Assembly (NCBI GenBank): GCA_963754045.1 | Contig: CAVWEN010000003.1 | Span: 620,001 to 684,000 of the forward strand | Direction of reading: 5' to 3' | DNA from: JALZKA01 sp963754045 | GTDB lineage: Bacteria; Actinomycetota; Thermoleophilia; Solirubrobacterales; 70-9 | Length of the DNA stretch: 64,000 bases | Shown: positions 61,699 through 64,000 of the stretch, in pieces | Layout: every line of letters begins with the position of its first letter | Position numbering within the stretch: the stretch's first letter is position 1 | Program-made: the position numbers and the translations under genes | The notes under the pieces: model-generated | The model's input: the letters and a program-made list of their open reading frames with translations, nothing else | Told to the model about the DNA's origin: nothing | Database searches by the model: none

Positions 61699-64000
61699 CG
61701 CCTTCTCCCGTGCTTTCGACGCTTGTGTTGTTGCTTTTTGCGCTGGCGGCGCCTTTCGCGCTCGGCTCGCGCCGCGTCGCCGGCCCCTGCTTCGGCGCCC
61801 TGATCGGAGCCCACGACCGGATCGCCGGCCTCGGGCTCAGCCAGCGCCGTCGTCTCCGGCGCACCGGTCGGCACGGCCGCATCAGAAGCGTCGGCGGGCA
61901 CCTCTTTTTGAGCCGGGGGAGCACCGGAGACGAGCTTGACGTCGCCCTCGCCGTCGCCGCCGTGACCCTCGATCCGGGCCACGACGTTGTCCTCCGGAAA
62001 GACGGGGACGTAGCCCATCGCAGCCTCGATCGCCTGGCGGCGGGACCGGTATTGCGGCTCGCGCTCCTTCCACTCTGTGAGCACCGGCCCGGCGATGAAG
62101 ATCGACGAGTAGGTACCGGATGCAATTCCAATAATCATCGCAAGCGCGAAGCCGCGGAGGGTCTCGTCGCCGAAGATGAGCAGCATCGTCAGCAGGAAGA
62201 CCGTCGAGAGGCCGGTGATGAGCGACCGGGTCAGTACCTCGCTCATCGAGCGATTCACGATCTGCGTGAATGCCGCGCGCGGCATTCGCGGAACATTCTC
62301 GCGGATGCGGTCGAACACAATGATCGTGTCGTACATCGAGTAACCCAGGATCGTCAGGAACGCGGCGACCGTCGCAGAGTTCACCTCGAATCCGAGCAGG
62401 GCGTACAAGCCGCCGGTGATCAGGATGTCGTGCACCAAAGCGATCAGAACCGGAATCGCGTATTTCGCCTCGAAACGGATGGCCACGTAGATCGTGATCA
62501 CCAGCAGCGAGAAGATCAGCGCGACAACCGCGCTCTTGGCGACCTGAGCGCCGAAGGTCGGCCCAATCGAGGTGTTTTGGAAGCCCTCGTCGCCTCCCTC
62601 GAGGCCGAACGTGTCAGTGAGAACGGTTTGAACCTGAGCCGCGTCGTCGGGCGGGAACTCCGCCTGGACCTGGATCACGTTGGAGCCGAACTCTTCGTCT
62701 GTGACCGACTGGATCTCAGCGCTGCCGGAGTTCTCGATGCCCGCGTCGTCGAGAGCCGTGCGAATCTCGTCGGCGCTGGCCTCCTGTGCCAGGGCCGCCT
62801 TGATCCGGGTGCCCGACTCGAAGTCGATGCCGAGGTCGAGCTGCTTGGTCGCGAAAGCGACAGCGCCAATCGCGAGGATGATCCCCGAAGCTGAGAAGAA
62901 ATATCGCGACAGGCCCGTGAAGTCGAACGCCCAGCCGCCCCCTTCCTCACTGGCGCCCAGGAAGCGCGGTGAGCGCAGGAACTTCGCGCGCCCGAGCACC
63001 GCGAGAACAGCCTGGGTGAACAGGACCGCGGTGAAGAGGGAGACCACGGTGCCGATGCCCAGGGTGAAGGCGAAACCCTTGACACCGGCCGTCGCCAGGA
63101 CGAAGAGGATGAACGCGGTGAGCAGGGTGATGACGTTGGCGTCGATGATCGTCGCGATGCCCTTGCGGTAGCCCTGCGAGATCGCCGAGAGCATCGATCG
63201 CCCGGCTCTAGCCTCCTCCTTGATGCGCTCGAAAATGACGATGTTCGAGTCGGCCGCAACACCGATCGTGAGGATCAGGCCCGCGATGCCCGGCAGCGTC
63301 AGCGTGATTCCGAGCAGCTTGATCATCGCCAGGAAGAAGATCGCGTAGACGAACAGGCCCAACGCCGCGACCGCGCCGAGGAAGCGGTAATAGGAGAGCA
63401 GGAACAGCAGGACGAGGAAGAGGCCCGCTAGCCCGGCCAGGATCGCGTCGTCGAGCGCGGCCTTACCGAGGGTTCCTGAGACGGTTCCCTGACTGATCAG
63501 GGCGAGGTCGATCGGCAGGGCGCCGATGCGCAAGATTTCGGCAAGGTCCTGCGCCTCCTGAAGAGTGAAATCACCCGAGATCTGGGCACCCGTGCGACCG
63601 TCGATCCCGTCCGGGTTCTCGAGGAAGTTGATAATCGGACGTGACTGGATCTCGTTGTCGAGCACGATCGCGAACGTGTCGGAGAGCTCTGCCGCCTGCT
63701 CGACGGTGGTCACGCCGATCGATTCGGGCTTGCTGGCCGCGCGCTCCGCGATCCGGCGGGTGACCGCCTGGAACCCCTCCCGGCCCTTGTCGGTGAAGTC
63801 GTTGGTGATGATCGGTGCGTTGGAGCCCGGTTCGAAGTTCTGCTCCGGGTTGGTGATGTCGTCACCGGTCAGCTCAGGGCGATCCTGGAGCACATACCAG
63901 CCCCGCGGGGTCGTCTCGGACTCGTCGATCTCGGTCGTCGTCGGGTCGTCGGGCGGCGGCTCCTCGCGCACGACGACGGAGCCCTGGGGCACCTGCTCAA
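61695..64000 (-). CDS. secDF: SecD-SecF fusion protein translocase subunit (N-terminus beyond the window)
   Basis: Uses the proton gradient to pull proteins out after SecYEG/SecA. At least 767 residues are in the window. The SecD part has GSVVVREEPPPD, the P1 domain, PGIAGLILTIGVAADSNIVI (TM4) and ERIKEE. After about residue 370 the SecF part begins, with GIDFESGTRIKAAL, LGYSMYDTIIVFDRI and GDETLRGFALAMIIG. The C-terminus is a 90-residue Ala/Glu-rich then very basic tail ending KQQHKRRKHGRRR. A GTG at 63992 is internal, not the start: the frame continues open to the edge. SecD and SecF as one chain is known in Bacillus and others. Confidence 0.94.
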   Translation of the reverse strand, partial: EQVPQGSVVVREEPPPDDPTTTEIDESETTPRGWYVLQDRPELTGDDITNPEQNFEPGSNAPIITNDFTDKGREGFQAVTRRIAERAASKPESIGVTTVEQAAELSDTFAIVLDNEIQSRPIINFLENPDGIDGRTGAQISGDFTLQEAQDLAEILRIGALPIDLALISQGTVSGTLGKAALDDAILAGLAGLFLVLLFLLSYYRFLGAVAALGLFVYAIFFLAMIKLLGITLTLPGIAGLILTIGVAADSNIVIFERIKEEARAGRSMLSAISQGYRKGIATIIDANVITLLTAFILFVLATAGVKGFAFTLGIGTVVSLFTAVLFTQAVLAVLGRAKFLRSPRFLGASEEGGGWAFDFTGLSRYFFSASGIILAIGAVAFATKQLDLGIDFESGTRIKAALAQEASADEIRTALDDAGIENSGSAEIQSVTDEEFGSNVIQVQAEFPPDDAAQVQTVLTDTFGLEGGDEGFQNTSIGPTFGAQVAKSAVVALIFSLLVITIYVAIRFEAKYAIPVLIALVHDILITGGLYALLGFEVNSATVAAFLTILGYSMYDTIIVFDRIRENVPRMPRAAFTQIVNRSMSEVLTRSLITGLSTVFLLTMLLIFGDETLRGFALAMIIGIASGTYSSIFIAGPVLTEWKEREPQYRSRRQAIEAAMGYVPVFPEDNVVARIEGHGGDGEGDVKLVSGAPPAQKEVPADASDAAVPTGAPETTALAEPEAGDPVVGSDQGAEAGAGDAARAERERRRQRKKQQHKRRKHGRRR

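Overview
The window is about two-thirds G+C, densely packed and almost entirely coding. The gene content points to a deep-branching actinobacterium, most likely class Thermoleophilia (Solirubrobacterales or a relative). The evidence is an actinobacterial-type integration host factor (mIHF), a probable 6C RNA, a PyrR-type leader on the pyr operon, many TTG/GTG starts, and NTGA stop/start overlaps between successive genes. It reads as core chromosome: I see no insertion sequence, prophage, integrase, plasmid gene or CRISPR array. The taxonomic call is inference.

Region 1 (1-9 kb): recX-recA-thpR and cinA-ftsK on the minus strand, with a cold-shock gene inserted on the plus strand. A plus-strand OmpR-type two-component system follows and ends in a structured intergenic RNA that looks like a 6C RNA.

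Region 2 (9-24 kb): one long minus-strand block for RNA and protein synthesis. In transcription order it is rimP-nusA-infB-rbfA-nrnA-truB-ribF-rpsO-peroxiredoxin-pnp-M16 peptidase-dapB-dapA-rnj. A perfect intrinsic terminator sits in the rimP leader, and a nested hairpin sits in the pnp leader. As read, nusA has a one-base deletion in its 39-bp acidic repeats that throws it out of frame just before infB.

Region 3 (24-38 kb): the pyrimidine and nucleotide block, also minus strand. It runs pyrR-pyrB-pyrC-(isochorismatase-like)-carA-(GNAT)-(NTF2-like)-carB-pyrK-pyrD, then mihF-gmk-rpoZ-coaBC-TPR-dtd. The pyrR leader carries a PyrR-binding RNA hairpin abutting the Shine-Dalgarno sequence.

Region 4 (38-47 kb): mixed accessory genes. 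These are an alpha/beta hydrolase, RNase Z, tRNA-Arg(CCG), a zinc metallopeptidase four bases after the tRNA, a coiled-coil protein, a MerR regulator, an unrecognised polytopic membrane protein with a 46-residue membrane peptide and a serine hydrolase, and a CDP-glucose sugar pair.

Region 5 (47-49 kb): the most interesting locus. A textbook SAM-I riboswitch with terminator controls a threonine-synthase-like PLP enzyme followed by a MoaD/ThiS-type sulfur carrier ending Gly-Gly-Arg. By analogy with CysM-CysO and Wolinella HcyS, I propose a protein-thiocarboxylate route to homocysteine rather than threonine synthesis. The rfbF/rfbG-like sugar genes continue the same operon.

Region 6 (49-64 kb): corA, a small exported protein, two HIT proteins, phosphomannomutase with a probable CTG start, a metallo-beta-lactamase-fold protein, a membrane protein with a degenerate HD-GYP domain, and a lipid kinase, all on the plus strand. 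relA, recJ, a small membrane protein and a SecD-SecF fusion cut by the right edge follow on the minus strand. No gene-free stretch exceeds 300 bases.
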